From positions 71,132,412 to 71,196,411 of the forward strand of contig CM043963.1 of NCBI GenBank assembly GCA_014529385.2: a stretch of 64,000 nucleotides of DNA, written 5' to 3'. Both the position numbers and the translations under genes were made by a program. The notes under the pieces are model-generated. The model ran no database searches. It had not been told where the DNA came from and worked only from the letters and a program-made list of their open reading frames with translations. The stretch comes from Adiantum capillus-veneris. Taxonomy: Eukaryota > Streptophyta > Polypodiopsida > Polypodiales > Pteridaceae. Positions 44,068 through 55,166 of the stretch are shown here, in pieces (position 1 is the stretch's first letter; each line of letters starts with the position of its first letter).

Positions 44068-44228
44068 CTTAAGAAGAAAATTCCCACTTTTGTTTTCGAG
44101 GATGAAAATGCTTCTCTAAGGGGAGAGTAATGTCAAGCCAAGGGCTAGAGGCTAGGGGCCGGTCTAAATGTAGCTCGGGGGTGTCTATAAAGGGTATAAG
44201 CTAGGTAGAAAGTAGGCATTCAGACGTC

Positions 44229-44568
44229 CTCTAAGCTTCATAAGCTTTTTCATGAGAAAAACTTTGTTCGATGCACTTTTTCTCTCCCATGCTGAACATA
44301 AGCTATCCCAAAGTTCCTTGGTTGTTGTCTTCCCTATGATAGTGAAGAACAGTGACTCGGCTAGATGTAGACATATTGTAGCCATGGATCTCGCATCCAA
44401 AAGCTCCCATTGAGCTTGCGTATATTCATCATCTTCTGCACGCTCTTTCAACGGTTTTGATAGGCCTTTGTTTGTCAAAACATCCTTAATGCGCTCTTTC
44501 CACATGGTCAAGTTGCTGCCATCGAACTTGTGAATGAAATACTCCTCTTTTTTTGAAGAAGAAGCCAT
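44229..44568 (-). pseudogene. Copia-2 gag N-terminus
   Basis: ATG at 44568 (MASSSKKEEYFIHKFDG) opens a clean frame through WKERIKDVL, YTQAQWELLDARSM and IGKTTTKELWDSL to KLMKL near 44230. There it joins foreign sequence. The residues are typical of the Copia gag N-terminal domain (FDG.N...W). At the position where Copia-3 has a stop (QA*W), this copy has QAQW, so it was separated from Copia-3 before that mutation. Confidence 0.8.
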
Positions 44569-45954
44569 CACTGACAAGAGGGTTTAAGAGGTGCCAAACT
44601 ATGGCGAGAGGCTGCAAAAATTTATGCAGAGTAACCTTTGTATCGGGAGTAAAATCTCAACCAAAATAGGCTCAAAAGTGCCAACAATGAAAGTCACGAC
44701 TTGCGGGAAGGAAATCCGGCAGAGTCTCCTTTGTATGAGGAGTCAAAACTCAACTCAAAATACACATAAAAGTTCCAACTGCACTAATTGGGCATCTACT
44801 GCACAAAACCACTGCTGTTTGGCCGCCAACTCGGTGTCAAAAGCACAAAAATCCGTCTAAATACATATCCTATGGCAAGGGTACCGAAAATGGGGAACTC
44901 CAGCTACCTATATCACCAAAGGTGTCTCAACATTCGAGCACACCCCAGCTCAAAGAAAACCTCACACTATCGACCCTCCAAAGGCTAATGCAGACACAAA
45001 TGGACTAGCCACAGTCTCAGAAAGGGCTCTTCCGGTCCAAGTCTCAGAAAAGGCCGAGAAAAACTGCCAAAATAGCCAAAAATGGCTCCACACATAGTAT
45101 AGTGGGCAGTGTCTGCAACTCAATGTACATGAGTGAACCGGGCTCAAACAGGTGCCAAGAACTATTGCATGCAATAAAAGTGGTCCCTGCGGGGATATCT
45201 GCTCTCAAAAGAGCTTAGTAGCACTAGGTGTGCTCACACAAAAAAAATGCATCTGTCATGCATCTGTCCGCAGATAATCTGCTATCAAAATGATTGCCAA
45301 ATCGCCTATGAAAGCGTTGTGTCTGGAAACCTAGAGAATTTGTGGGTGAATAGGCTGAAAAAGCCCCCTGTAACCTGTAACCTCCATGTCAATGTAGGTA
45401 TGTGCCGATTTCTGCCATCGGGCAAAAATATGCTAGTCGAATAGCCGCCAGAGTGTTGTAGCCGAAAATGTGCCGTATAGCATGCTCGATGTGCTCGCCG
45501 GGTGTCACTCGTCTATGGTAGAGGCACCTCACCCGTGCGTGTGGCAAGTACAGCAGTCGATCGTGGGAAAATGTTGTCCACGTGAAATCGATGTCGGGTC
45601 GGATGTCGAAAAAATCGCCTGTAATGGGAGTAATGTGAGCCGATGCCGAAACGTGAGAATTGGTGTCAAAATGGCTCAATCGCCGATGTTGATGTCGTCT
45701 CCCACCGTCAAACGAGAGTGACTAGCCGAATAGCCATAGACGCCTATGCTTAAAGCTGTTGTCGAGGAAATTTGCCGAGGTCGAGGTTGATATCAATGTT
45801 GAAAAAAAGTGCGCACACACTATGTGTGTGTCAATATCGGAAACTAAGACCAAATAGACTGGATGTCAAAAAATCGAGAGTAAGTCGACTCGATGCCAAG
45901 AAATTAAGTCGATGTTGCTGTCAAAGCCGAATGTGCATACACACAACCGCTATT

Positions 45955-46340
45955 TTGCTCTCTCTCTCACTCGGTCAATCAAGCTCGCTCTCTTTCTCAA
46001 GCTCTCACTCTCTTTGTCACTCTTTAGATCTCTCCTATACACAGACACACACACACACACACACACACACATGGTTGACAGGTCTTTCTCTCTTTATCCC
46101 GTGTACACACAACTGAGAGTGTAAGCTCTTTTTTCCTCTTGCTCTATCTAGCTCTCTTGGGAATTTTTTTGTGAGAGTCATGTGTGAGAGTCGACGCCCC
46201 ATGTGGGAGCAAGCCCTTGCACACAAAAAATGTGTGTAAGGCTTAATGTTAAAAAAAATAAAATTATTGTCTGCTCTTTGCTCTATCGAAATTTGACAAG
46301 ATGCAGAAAATGAGGACTGTCGGGGGGGGGGGGGGGGGCT
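45955..46340 (+). repeat. SSR cluster in Copia-2 leader
   Basis: CT-rich stretch (45955-46030), an (AC)n run at about 46040-46071, and a run of 17 G at 46322-46338. Open frames across it are artefacts. Confidence 0.85.
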
Positions 46341-46515
46341 TTGCTTACGGCACCTGCTCCTCCATGACAGCACGTGCATGTGTGTGTGTGGAACTGCTTG
46401 CAGTCACTCTAGCTTGTAATGCTTGATTTCGTTGCCCGAATCCAATATATTGCAGAGCTTCAAGCTTGCTGCCTCAAGCTACCAATTTCCTTGGTTTCTA
46501 TTATTGTGATTCCGT

Positions 46516-46516
<1 letters not shown>

Positions 46517-46549
<33 letters not shown>
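46517..46549 (+). repeat. (GT)n microsatellite
   Basis: About 16 GT units, followed by CACACACC, so GT and AC runs abut. Confidence 0.9.
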
Positions 46550-46806
46550 ACACACCACACCTCCAAGCTCCTGCTTGAATTCCCCCTAGCTTGACAAGCT
46601 CGCCAGTTGACTTGAAATTGCAAATACTTGCTCACGGGACTCTCTACTGCTCAATACTGATGTTCAAAGCCCGATTCACTCTTCTTTCTCCCTGCTCGAT
46701 GCTTTGCTTGCTTGATTCCGGCTTCAGCTCTATAGCGCTGCCCAATTGTCTGACCTTGCCTTGTTTGCAAGTGAAATTGTCCCCCAATTTGCTTGCTCTC
46801 GGCTCT

Positions 46807-46808
<2 letters not shown>

Positions 46809-46878
<70 letters not shown>
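46809..46878 (+). repeat. long (GT)n microsatellite
   Basis: About 35 perfect GT units within the Copia-2 leader. Confidence 0.95.
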
Positions 46879-46881
<3 letters not shown>

Positions 46882-47078
46882 ATGCATGTGCCCGGCTGCT
46901 CCAATGTCGGCTGCCCGATTGTGCCCTTGAGTGAGTTCCCAAGGCTCTCAAGCCTTCAAGTTTTTGATTCCATCTCCTATTCGTAAACTTTCTCTTCAAG
47001 CTTTGATTAGCCTTGCTTCCAAGCTTCCTCCATTTTCTGCAAAGCTGCACGCATGGTGTGTAGCCGGGATCCGCCCGT

Positions 47079-47090
47079 GCTCTGATACCA
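47079..47090 (-). other. Copia-2 primer-binding site
   Basis: Minus strand TGGTATCAGAGC, complementary to initiator tRNA-Met, 2 nt after the LTR. Confidence 0.85.
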
Positions 47091-47092
47091 AT

Positions 47093-47303
47093 TGATAGTC
47101 GCTATTGTGGAGTATGCTAGAGAGGAAATCAAGGTGTAAGAGAGGGAAGGAGAAGGGGGAAGGGGATGAAGCACAACACATTGGGTTAGTTGAGAGGAAA
47201 GTGAGAGAGTAAGTCAACTCTCTCACTTTCTCTCCCTATATTGATTAGGGGAAAAAGTAAGTAAGGGTGGTTTCCCATAGCCACCTGGCCTACACCCCAA
47301 ACA
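47093..47303 (-). mobile_element. Copia-2 5' LTR
   Basis: On the plus strand it runs TGATAGTCGC... to ...CCTACACCCCAAACA (211 bp). It shares TCCCTATATTGATTAGG and CCACCTGGCCTACACCCCAA with the Copia-3 LTRs. The other half differs, so this copy is an older or divergent subfamily. Confidence 0.75.
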
Positions 47304-48256
47304 GTTTGCACATTGCATCAAATTAATGGGTGTAGGGTAAATGGATTTGTACAACGATGAAGCTACCGTGCTTCACGGTTGTACATACTAACTTTAGTCA
47401 TCGCCACTTACAACCACATTGGTATTTAAGTGGGAGGTTGTTGGGTGAAGGCCGTGGCCGCCCAAGTCCTAACTTGATTGACCCTAGCCCCACTAACCCT
47501 TTTGCTAACCCTTTGTACACTATACATATACAATAAAAAGAAACACACACACTCTCTGTTGCTTAAGGTGTGTTTCTCCCCTTCTTGCTCCCCCTTCTCT
47601 GCATGCTCAAGCATGAGGATGACGACGTGGCCGCCTCACAAGTAGTAGTAAAGTATGTAAACCATTCACTTGACGAAGCTCAATGAATTCAAGCATCCCT
47701 TCGTGCTTGATAATTGTGATTGCACGATGCGTGCATGTATAGAGTGTGAAGGGGAAGAAGGGGAGAGGCTCTGTGGGTGGAGTGAAGAGCCAAGTGAGCC
47801 TCACTCCTTCTTCTCTATATGTACATAGAAAAATAAGGGGTTAGTGGGCAACGGGACACCAGACGTCCGGTCCGAGGCAAAGGTACGATGCGCGCATGTA
47901 TAGAGCAAGAAGGGGAAGAAGAGGAGAGACTGTCATGTAATTGATATTTTGGAATTTACTGCAGTTGACACGTGGAAAAGACTTAACCAAGCTAGGCCTA
48001 CGCAAATGGATATATATTTTATGTACATTTTATTATTCAAGTGCTCTTTTATGAGCTTTGGCCATTTATGACCGACCGGCCAGTTTGTACTCATTTTGAG
48101 CATTCAAGAAATCTATAAGTAAATACATGCAAGAGGGAAATGCTCACTCTTGCACGGGGGGAGATTGAACCTAGTGTTTGTGTCTTCTTCTCTCCTCTCC
48201 TCCCTTCTCTCTCGCCATGCCGATGTAGCACTCCCCTCTACAAGGTGTACCCGCAT

Positions 48257-48309
<53 letters not shown>

Positions 48310-49023
48310 CTCCGTCTCTCTCCAATCGTGTACAACGTGGATTATGTACAAGAATGGTTGCTAGGTATAGAATTAGTGGTTCTTATGGATTGTAGCACAT
48401 CCTTTTCGATATTTTGCAGGGCCACTGCACCTCCGTTTGTAGTAGTGGTATCATAGCCTAGATTTACACTCCTACTAATATAAGTACAACTATGGAGATT
48501 CCTACGGGCTACAGCTAAGTCGTTGTCGTCTTCTATCTTAATTTCTTCTCGTTTTTCCTTGTTCGCATGGCATATAAATTCTTTGAAGGTGTGTTTAATA
48601 GAAGATTGCCATTATTGTTTTTAATTATTTCTATTTCCTAATTGTTGGGAGTGAATGATAGCAAGCAAATATTGTGTATAATTTGTTCATCTTTCATGAC
48701 CTTTTAGCACTACAAAGTGTCGTAGATATTGCATGTTGAATAGGACCTACAATCTATACGAACAATCTTTCTAATAGTGTGTTATATAATGGTTGCTAGA
48801 TGTATAGATGAATAGAATGAGAAAGCATGAAGAAGAAGACGAGGAATTTCTCAAGTGGTCATAATTGAGTTCAAAGGGTAGCAGTAGATAAAGAAGAATA
48901 TATGGACTTCAAGGTCAAAAAATTTCTCTGGCTTAGGTGATGAGGTAGAAGAGTAGAAGAACGAGAAGCGAATTGACAACAACGCAATATAACCCCAAGA
49001 AAAATTGCATGCCACTCAAGGTA
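47304..49023 (+). other. LTR-like and SSR sequence, unassigned
   Basis: No coding region. A 40-bp segment with ACGATGCG.GCATGTATAGAG at 47724 recurs at 47885. A (CT)n tract lies at 48257-48306. A primer-site-like TGGTATCATAGCC occurs at 48446, so the stretch from about 47.93 kb (TGTCATGTAATTG) could be an LTR of another Copia, but its end lacks a clear CA and no partner was found. The sequence at 48.5-49.0 kb has no recognisable feature. Confidence 0.3.
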
Positions 49024-49267
49024 TCTAAGATCCCCAATTTTTGGGTCTCTCTAAAAAATAAAAAAAAAGCTTTTAATATCTATTTCTTCAAATTCCGATT
49101 TAGAATGCTTGCTTGATAGTATCGTAAGGTTCTAAAGTGAAAAGCAAAGTCGTTTCCATGTTCCAGTAGGTCAGACGGACGTTTGGTTTACTTTTGAAAA
49201 AATCTGCTATATTTAGCTTTTTATCATTTTACATGCTTTTTTGCAAAAAGCAGGGTCGGATCCTTAA

Positions 49268-50590
49268 CACTAGGTTGGTAACCTAACAGGACATAAAAGT
49301 GTCCTTTTAGGGTTTTGAAAAAAAACCTCCAAAACCATAGTAGATCCACTCATTTTGTAAATTCCTTTCATGAGGTTATAGTTCAAGGCCTACTACACAT
49401 GGAAAAAATAAGAAACTTGTAAAATTTCTCATCTTTTGGTCACACCAAGCCTCCAAATTTGATGAACCAGTACATTTTCATCAAAACAGTCATTTCTTAC
49501 GTTTTGTTGCATAAAAATAAGATTAGGGATTTTTGTAGGACTTGAGATAAATTCCATAGTTAACTTCAATGGGTTGGTGATCTAAACATATGATTGCTTC
49601 TCACTCACTATTTTTTGTTTTTCCAAAAGAAATAGGTACAAAAAAGTCAAATTTTTACCATTCTGCGAACCTATCATCAAAGTTTCTATAGCTATGCTCA
49701 ATACAAATAATATATGCATGTTTTCTTAGTTCCCTATTGGCCTTTAGGTTCATAAGGAGCCATGGAACATGTCAAAAGCATGATACATCTTTTACCAAGG
49801 GGAATCTTGGGGACAAAGATGAAGTGCTAAATACAACAAACATAAAAAAGCTGAGTTCAACATTATGAGTTGTAGAATCCCATAGAAACTATTCAATATC
49901 TACCCAAATTTGATCCTTATGACTAGATATGGTTACTACCTACAAAATTCATATAATTGTCACAAGAAAATAACAATATTGAGAAAGCTATACTTGATAT
50001 ACTAGAATGTTTTGTTTTCTTGTATAATTGAAAAAATCAACCATCATTGTGTACTATGAAAAATAGGGTATTAAGTGCCCCAAAACTCAAGGAATATTAG
50101 CTTTATGTTACAATATGCCACATAGAAAATCAAAACTGCATTTGGATATCATGAAAGCCACCAAAAAAATCATAATAGAGCTAAAATTGGCTAAAAAGTA
50201 GGATTTGATAATTTTTGTAATTTGGTCATAACTTACAACATTAACATATATGTCTCCCTACAAGCATCAGGACATGTTGAGGAGTACTAAAGATAGTTCT
50301 CTAGCATTATAGACCTCACAAAACATGAGTACTAGAGTGGTATCGTTACAAAAAGTTGAAAAAAGCCAAAAACAGGACCTGTTTTTTCACACAGTTTAGG
50401 TTGCGAAATGTTGTGCAAGGACAAGGTTAAAGATAAAATTAATATTTCAAAAAGATGTCGAGTTTTTTTCAGCTTATGAGCCAACTTTCTAGAAAGATAG
50501 CACCTTAAAATCCATTTTAAAACTCTTGACATAATTCAAGCAAAATGGTCACTTAACAGGACATAAAAGTGTCCCATTACCAACCTAGTG
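49268..50590 (+). mobile_element. TTAA-flanked TIR element, complete copy 2
   Basis: 1,323 bp with 14-bp terminal inverted repeats CACTAGGTTGGTAA, flanked on both sides by TTAA (49264-49267 and 50591-50594). The 3' LTR has the empty site GATCCTTAATCTAC at the same position, so the insertion doubled TTAA (or TA, if the element is taken to start one base earlier with ACACTAGG). A motif GGACATAAAAGTGTCC lies just inside each end in direct orientation and is itself an inverted repeat. There is no open frame of note, so it is non-autonomous. Copy 1 is at 38121-39200. Confidence 0.85.
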
Positions 50591-51173
50591 TTAATCTACT
50601 GTTCCGAGGAAGCTATGGTTCAATTTTGTAAAAATATGCTTTTTTAGTGCTTTTCACGCTGTTTTAAGCTTTTCATGATTTTTAGTACTTTTTAGTGAAA
50701 AGCGTGTCTGCTTTCTTATTCCAATGGACAAGAGGAACCCGTAGTTCAATTTTAGAATTTTTTGCTTTTTTGTGCTTTTTACGCTAATTTTTTCTTTTTG
50801 TGATTTTCGGCGTTTTTGAAAAGCAATGTGCTGTTTAAAATGACCTAAACATAAAAATATTAATTTTAGTCTCCGTCGGATTTAAAAATGATCACTCAAA
50901 GCAAAAAACGGGATTAAATGGGATTTTTACGGGAATGTCAATAATTATGTCGGGACATCACGATGCGGCATAGCCTAGCCAAGGTTTCATTAGTTGATCG
51001 GATATTGTTCAATTGATCAAGTTTAGTGTAAAAATTGGATGGTAAGTGGGAGTGTTGACCACCAAATGCCAAACCATGTATTTAGCAAAGTCCCCAAAAG
51101 CTTGCAGCTATTCCTGGCTTAAAAACTAGTGCTAGTTTTCTGCTTGGGCCTCACTCCAGCCTTGCCCAGTGCC

Positions 51174-51180
51174 TATAAAT
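51174..51180 (+). promoter_or_regulatory. LTR TATA box
   Basis: TATAAAT within GTGCCTATAAATTCAT, conserved in the second LTR at 63347. Likely transcription start about 30 bp downstream. Confidence 0.6.
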
Positions 51181-54036
51181 TCATGTGCATTGCTGAGTTT
51201 TCAATGTTGTCTGTAGCGTCTACTACCAAAAGGAAATACTTACCTATTATACGGAGTGGTGCAAGCTCTTCATCACCATCTCCATAAGCTCTTCTCTCTC
51301 GTTTATGGGAAGAAGAAGAAGAAGAAGTAGGATTCTCTCTCTCTACTTGCTTACTATCTCCTCTCTTGTTTAACAGTGTACGCGCTCTTCGAAAGCTCTC
51401 AGGGTGAATACCTTTATGTAGCTCTCATGACGGCTCTCTTGCAGCAAAGCAAGAAGCCTTTCGACAGCCCCTGATCAATTCTAAAGCACGGTGAGAAGCT
51501 CTAAACTCCATAGCCATCATCATCTCTCTCTATGTCGTTTTTCTAAGTAGTCACCCTCTCGGTGATTGTTTTTTCATATACGAGTGCATGTATGGATTTT
51601 TTGAGTATGTATGATCGTTTCATCATATTTAACACGCTGATTTATGCACATGATGTGTTTATGATCACGTGCATACAAAAAAAGCGCTTTTCGTCTCACG
51701 TCATAGAAGCGATAGGAACACTATTTTGGTCATAACTCACAAACTGTTATGAATCACCCCGGACCCTTTAAGCCAGAGATAAAATACATCATTTAGAACA
51801 TTTTCTCTCTTTGGTGTCATGTGAAAATCACGCACAAGCTAAGAGATCTGGTAAAAAAATAGCTTGCTGTACTTTGTTCAAATTTTGGACCCCAGGCTCC
51901 TTGGCAAACCACTATATAGATTCACCGGATGGGCAAACACTTAGCCAATTGACAAGCTTGATTAAACTTGATGATAAATGTATTTAGGTTTCCGTTATCA
52001 CCTTGGGTATGCGAGTTATTAATCATTCCATAACCGGTTTCACCTACACGTGTGTAGGGATGATACCTAGGGGAAGTACCATATGAAGTCGTGAGTTGAC
52101 CGAGCCGTTTATGTATGAGTTATGGTCTATTTTGGTGAGTTGAATTCAGTTATTAAATGTCCATGAACTCAGCGAGGGTATATGGTTAGTCAACCCGAAC
52201 CGCACAGGCAGATATGAATAAGGCGGCTTTCTTTTTGTGTTACCGTTTGTTATATGAGTATCATATGGGTAAACTGATGTGATAGAGTGTTATTCTATAT
52301 TATGGAGCTGATATTGATGCATTTTTTTGAGGTCAAACACTTTCATTTTCATGTTATGCATGCTCCCGAAAATGGCAAAAGTTGTTTTTTGCATATGTGT
52401 GAAGTTATGGTTTATGGTTGACCTAAGAGTTGGAGCTGTTTTGCATCATGTTTATGGTGATGGAATGTTATCATATGATGTAGGGAACCTTATGGGTTGA
52501 TGTGGATGCTTCATGTGCATGGGTGTAATTGCTTCCCACCTTTCTAGGTCAAAACTAGCTCTATGTGCTAGAGAGGTGAAGTGCAAATATGATGCATCAA
52601 CTTTGAATGATTGGATGTTGTCAAAATTGGATTTTTATATCATGTTTAGTTGCTGGTCATACTTATTTTATGAATGAAAATCTCATGTCTTAAGAGTCAT
52701 GTGTGTGGACTCCGATTGACCGCAGTGGATATGTCAAGCTCCAAGTGTGGAAGTTAGTTCGGTGTGAATATGATTTGTGGTTAAGGGCTGAGATCCCTCA
52801 TGGATTATGGTTGTGATTTTTATGGTGGAAGCCTATGTGGCTCTTGGTTTTTTTTTGGATATGGTTATGCTACCAAAATTTTTGCAGCCATGTTATGTTT
52901 TAAAGTGGTTATGCAGGATTGGTTGTGCCTCACCCGAGTTGGGTGGAGTGGTCACCAGTATGCTGTGATTGGATTATGGTTTATGATTTTGGGATTAGAT
53001 CATGAAGTGATCTGGATGGTTTATGATAGACGTGTAAGAGTAGAGACCCTCTATAGTCTAACTGCTTGGAAAAGATTGTTTGTGCATATGGAAAGTGGTA
53101 TTGTGATTGGACTCACGTGTTATGTTTCTCATGGCAGCGTCTCTACAAGACTAGGATCACCTACATCACTTAGCCTTAGATAAAAGGGTCGTTGACATTG
53201 GGCTTCACTAGGGGGGTGTTGCCTAGCTCTTCTTCTTTTTTGTTAGGCTCATCTACACGGTTAGTGCGTCGAGGTTTGAATGACCTACACGGCTAACGCG
53301 TCAGGGATTTTGCCTTGGCTTTGCCTAAACACCTGGTGCTGGGCATCAAAGAGATGTGGCGTGTAAACTGGTATGGTTGGTGTTGATACCCTACCACCTA
53401 CTAGTACTTGGGATCCTTTCAAAGCTCGGGCTCATGGAGGGAGGTGCAGTGGCATCAACTTATGTATAGCTCAGGTAGGTTGGAGGTGTTCAAGCTCGCT
53501 CCTGGCGAAGTGAAATTCTCTCTGTCTGTAGTAGAGCAAAAGTGGATAGGTGGACCGGTTGATCCCTACACAAGGTCTGGTGCTCTGCTATTTATTTTTT
53601 CATATACTTTTTGATGTTATGGTATACCCAGATTTTGTCATTGTATTAATATATGGTTTCCTCTTTCATTTAGATGGGCATTTAAAGATTCTTTGTTGTC
53701 ATTCTCTCATGTCTCTATGCACTCTATTTCACCATTCACTATATTTATTTCCTCTCTCTCTCTTTCCGCAATGTGGTGTACACATATATTCACCCTCCAC
53801 ATTGTTATTTTGTTCTTGAGTATGCTTTCATTCATCACACCCATTCAGGGGTAGCACTAGCCGCTAGGTGCCTCTGGATGCAGTCCGGCTCATGGCTTAA
53901 ACTCCATGCTTGGTCGAGCGCTGAGAACTCCTTCCCGATGCAAACGCTTCTGCAACTCTGATATATATTGAAATTTGTTTAAAGGTGTAAATTGTATATT
54001 TTGTGCATAGACCTCTGGGGAGGGGTATCTCTCACC

Positions 54037-54054
54037 TGGTATCAGAGTAAATGC
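54037..54054 (+). other. primer-binding site of large-LTR element
   Basis: TGGTATCAGAGTAAATGC, 2 nt after the LTR's terminal CA. The first 11 bases match the initiator tRNA-Met complement; the rest diverges. Confidence 0.8.
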
Positions 54055-54228
54055 TTAAGGTTGAGGGAATATCCTAAAGCTTGATACTAGTCACGTTAGT
54101 TATGCATCATGCACGCATTCATGCATGCTGTTTGGGAAAGAATACTATATTCATGATGCATCTATGAGTGACATTGATTGGTGGTACTTACTTGACTTGT
54201 CTTCTTATATGGGATTATGTGGTCTCGA

Positions 54229-54885
54229 GTGCCCCGGATCAGCGAGCCGCGGGCTGAATCTGTCGACAGCCTTCGGCCGCGAACGAGGAGCGCAGTGGAC
54301 GCGTGTTCGTGAATGTGCATTGCTGAACTTGAAGAGGAAGTTGAGGCCTCCGAGTTCCTAAACGTCCAAAACGGACAACCCGTCCACATGTAGTGTTGAG
54401 CCGACGCTAGTCAATGAGACCCGCCAACGGCCGCGAAACTGGTTCATGGAGTTGCCGTGCGAGGGGGACTCCCCCGATACCTCCACGTTGTGAGGTGGAG
54501 GGGGACACTCCCGTTACTGGGCGCTCTCACGTCCGTAGTAGCCAAACCGTGAGTTGAGTAGAAAATGAATGTCACGACTATGTCCCATCGTTCGTCGTCC
54601 CCAAACCGGGTCTATTGCGCGCCCCACGGCACCGAGCCGTGGTTTGCTAAGATCGGGTGGTCGAGTCCCACCATCACCCCGGAGACCCCTGCTCAAGGGA
54701 GTCTAAATGAGTTTAGACTCCGCTTGAGCAGGGTCTCCGGGGTGACGGTGGGATGCGACCACCCGATCTTGGCAAACCACGGCTCAGTTTTGCGGGGCGC
54801 GCAATGGACCCGGTTTGAGGACGACGGACGATGGGGCATAGTCCTGACCTTCATTTTCTCCTCAACTCACGGTTTGGCTACTACG
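54229..54885. repeat. giant palindrome: left arm and inner right arm
   Basis: The left arm 54229-54707 pairs with 54712-54885 followed by 61806-62126. The inner 174-bp stem (54534-54707 with 54712-54885, 4-nt loop) is highly matched, with only scattered differences, and is GC-rich. The right arm is split by Copia-3. Together this is a foldback about 970 bp long. It occupies most of the interior of the large-LTR element and contains no recognised protein. Confidence 0.85.
54881..54885 (+). other. Copia-3 target-site duplication, left
   Basis: CTACG, repeated at 61801-61805 on the other side of the element. Confidence 0.85.
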
Positions 54886-55083
54886 TGATGTGTTCGTGTA
54901 CGGGGTGTGTGCAAGAGAGGGAAAGAAGAGAATGGGGGAGGGGATGATACACAGACAGCCTCTGTTTAGGTTAGTGGAGAAGAAAGAGAAGAGTCAACCC
55001 TCTCTCTTTTTCTCCCTATATTGATTAGGTGAAACAAGTGTACAAGGGTGGTTTCCCACGGTCACCTGGCCTACACCCCAACA
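54886..55083 (-). mobile_element. Copia-3 3' LTR
   Basis: Plus-strand view TGATGTGTTCG...CCCCAACA, 198 bp. Preceded in element orientation by the polypurine tract AAGTGGGAGGT (about 55084-55096, minus). Confidence 0.9.
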
Positions 55084-55166
55084 ACCTCCCACTTGAAGGT
55101 CATGGTGGCCAATAGTGGCATTAGTATAGTTAGCCTATACAAAGTAGATGAAGCATCGCCAAGGCT

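Larger units (their letters stand above)
40002..44228 (+). mobile_element. Gypsy-2, Ty3/gypsy chromovirus remnant
   Basis: The 5' LTR starts at 40002 (TGTCAGGCCACGGGCC), and the matching 3' LTR starts at 44131 (TGTCAAGCCAAGGGC) after a purine tract (AAGGGGAGAG). The two match for about 100 bp, with shared words CTATAAAGG and ATTCAGAC; the 3' LTR is cut at about 44228 by Copia-2, and the 5' LTR end is not visible. Domains in order: RT (40.88-41.40 kb), decayed RNase H (41.64-41.94 kb), integrase (42.7-43.3 kb) and a chromodomain-like end interrupted by an insert at 43750-44067. Gag and protease are not recognisable. It sits inside a Copia fragment. Confidence 0.75.
44229..47303 (-). mobile_element. 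Copia-2, truncated (same family as Copia-3)
   Basis: Minus-strand element with its 5' LTR at 47303-47093, primer site, a ~2.5-kb leader rich in microsatellites, and the first third of gag. It is cut at about 44229 by Gypsy-2 sequence. The leader aligns with Copia-3's leader (for example 44590-45480 with 59270-60140). The rest of the element is absent. Confidence 0.85.
49024..54034 (+). mobile_element. 5' LTR of large-LTR retrotransposon (non-coding)
   Basis: It begins at 49024 (TCTAAGATCCCCAATTTT; the 3' LTR has TGCAAGATCCCC, so the first G appears mutated) and ends ...TATCTCTCA at 54034, 2 nt before a tRNA-Met primer site. Without the inserted TIR element it is about 3.68 kb. Its first ~960 bp align with 62492-63459. 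A promoter TATAAAT at 51174 is conserved in the 3' LTR at 63347. Open frames inside (for example 52800-53183) have no domain. LTRs this long occur in large gypsy elements and their non-autonomous derivatives. Confidence 0.75.

Noticed and set aside
48446-48458. Primer-binding site of a further Copia
   Set aside because: TGGTATCATAGCC resembles the tRNA-Met site, but the preceding sequence lacks a TG...CA LTR and no gag or second LTR follows; kept only as a note.
52800-53183. 127-codon open frame in the 5' LTR
   Set aside because: No domain, inside a long non-coding LTR, not testable against the 3' LTR because that copy diverges earlier.
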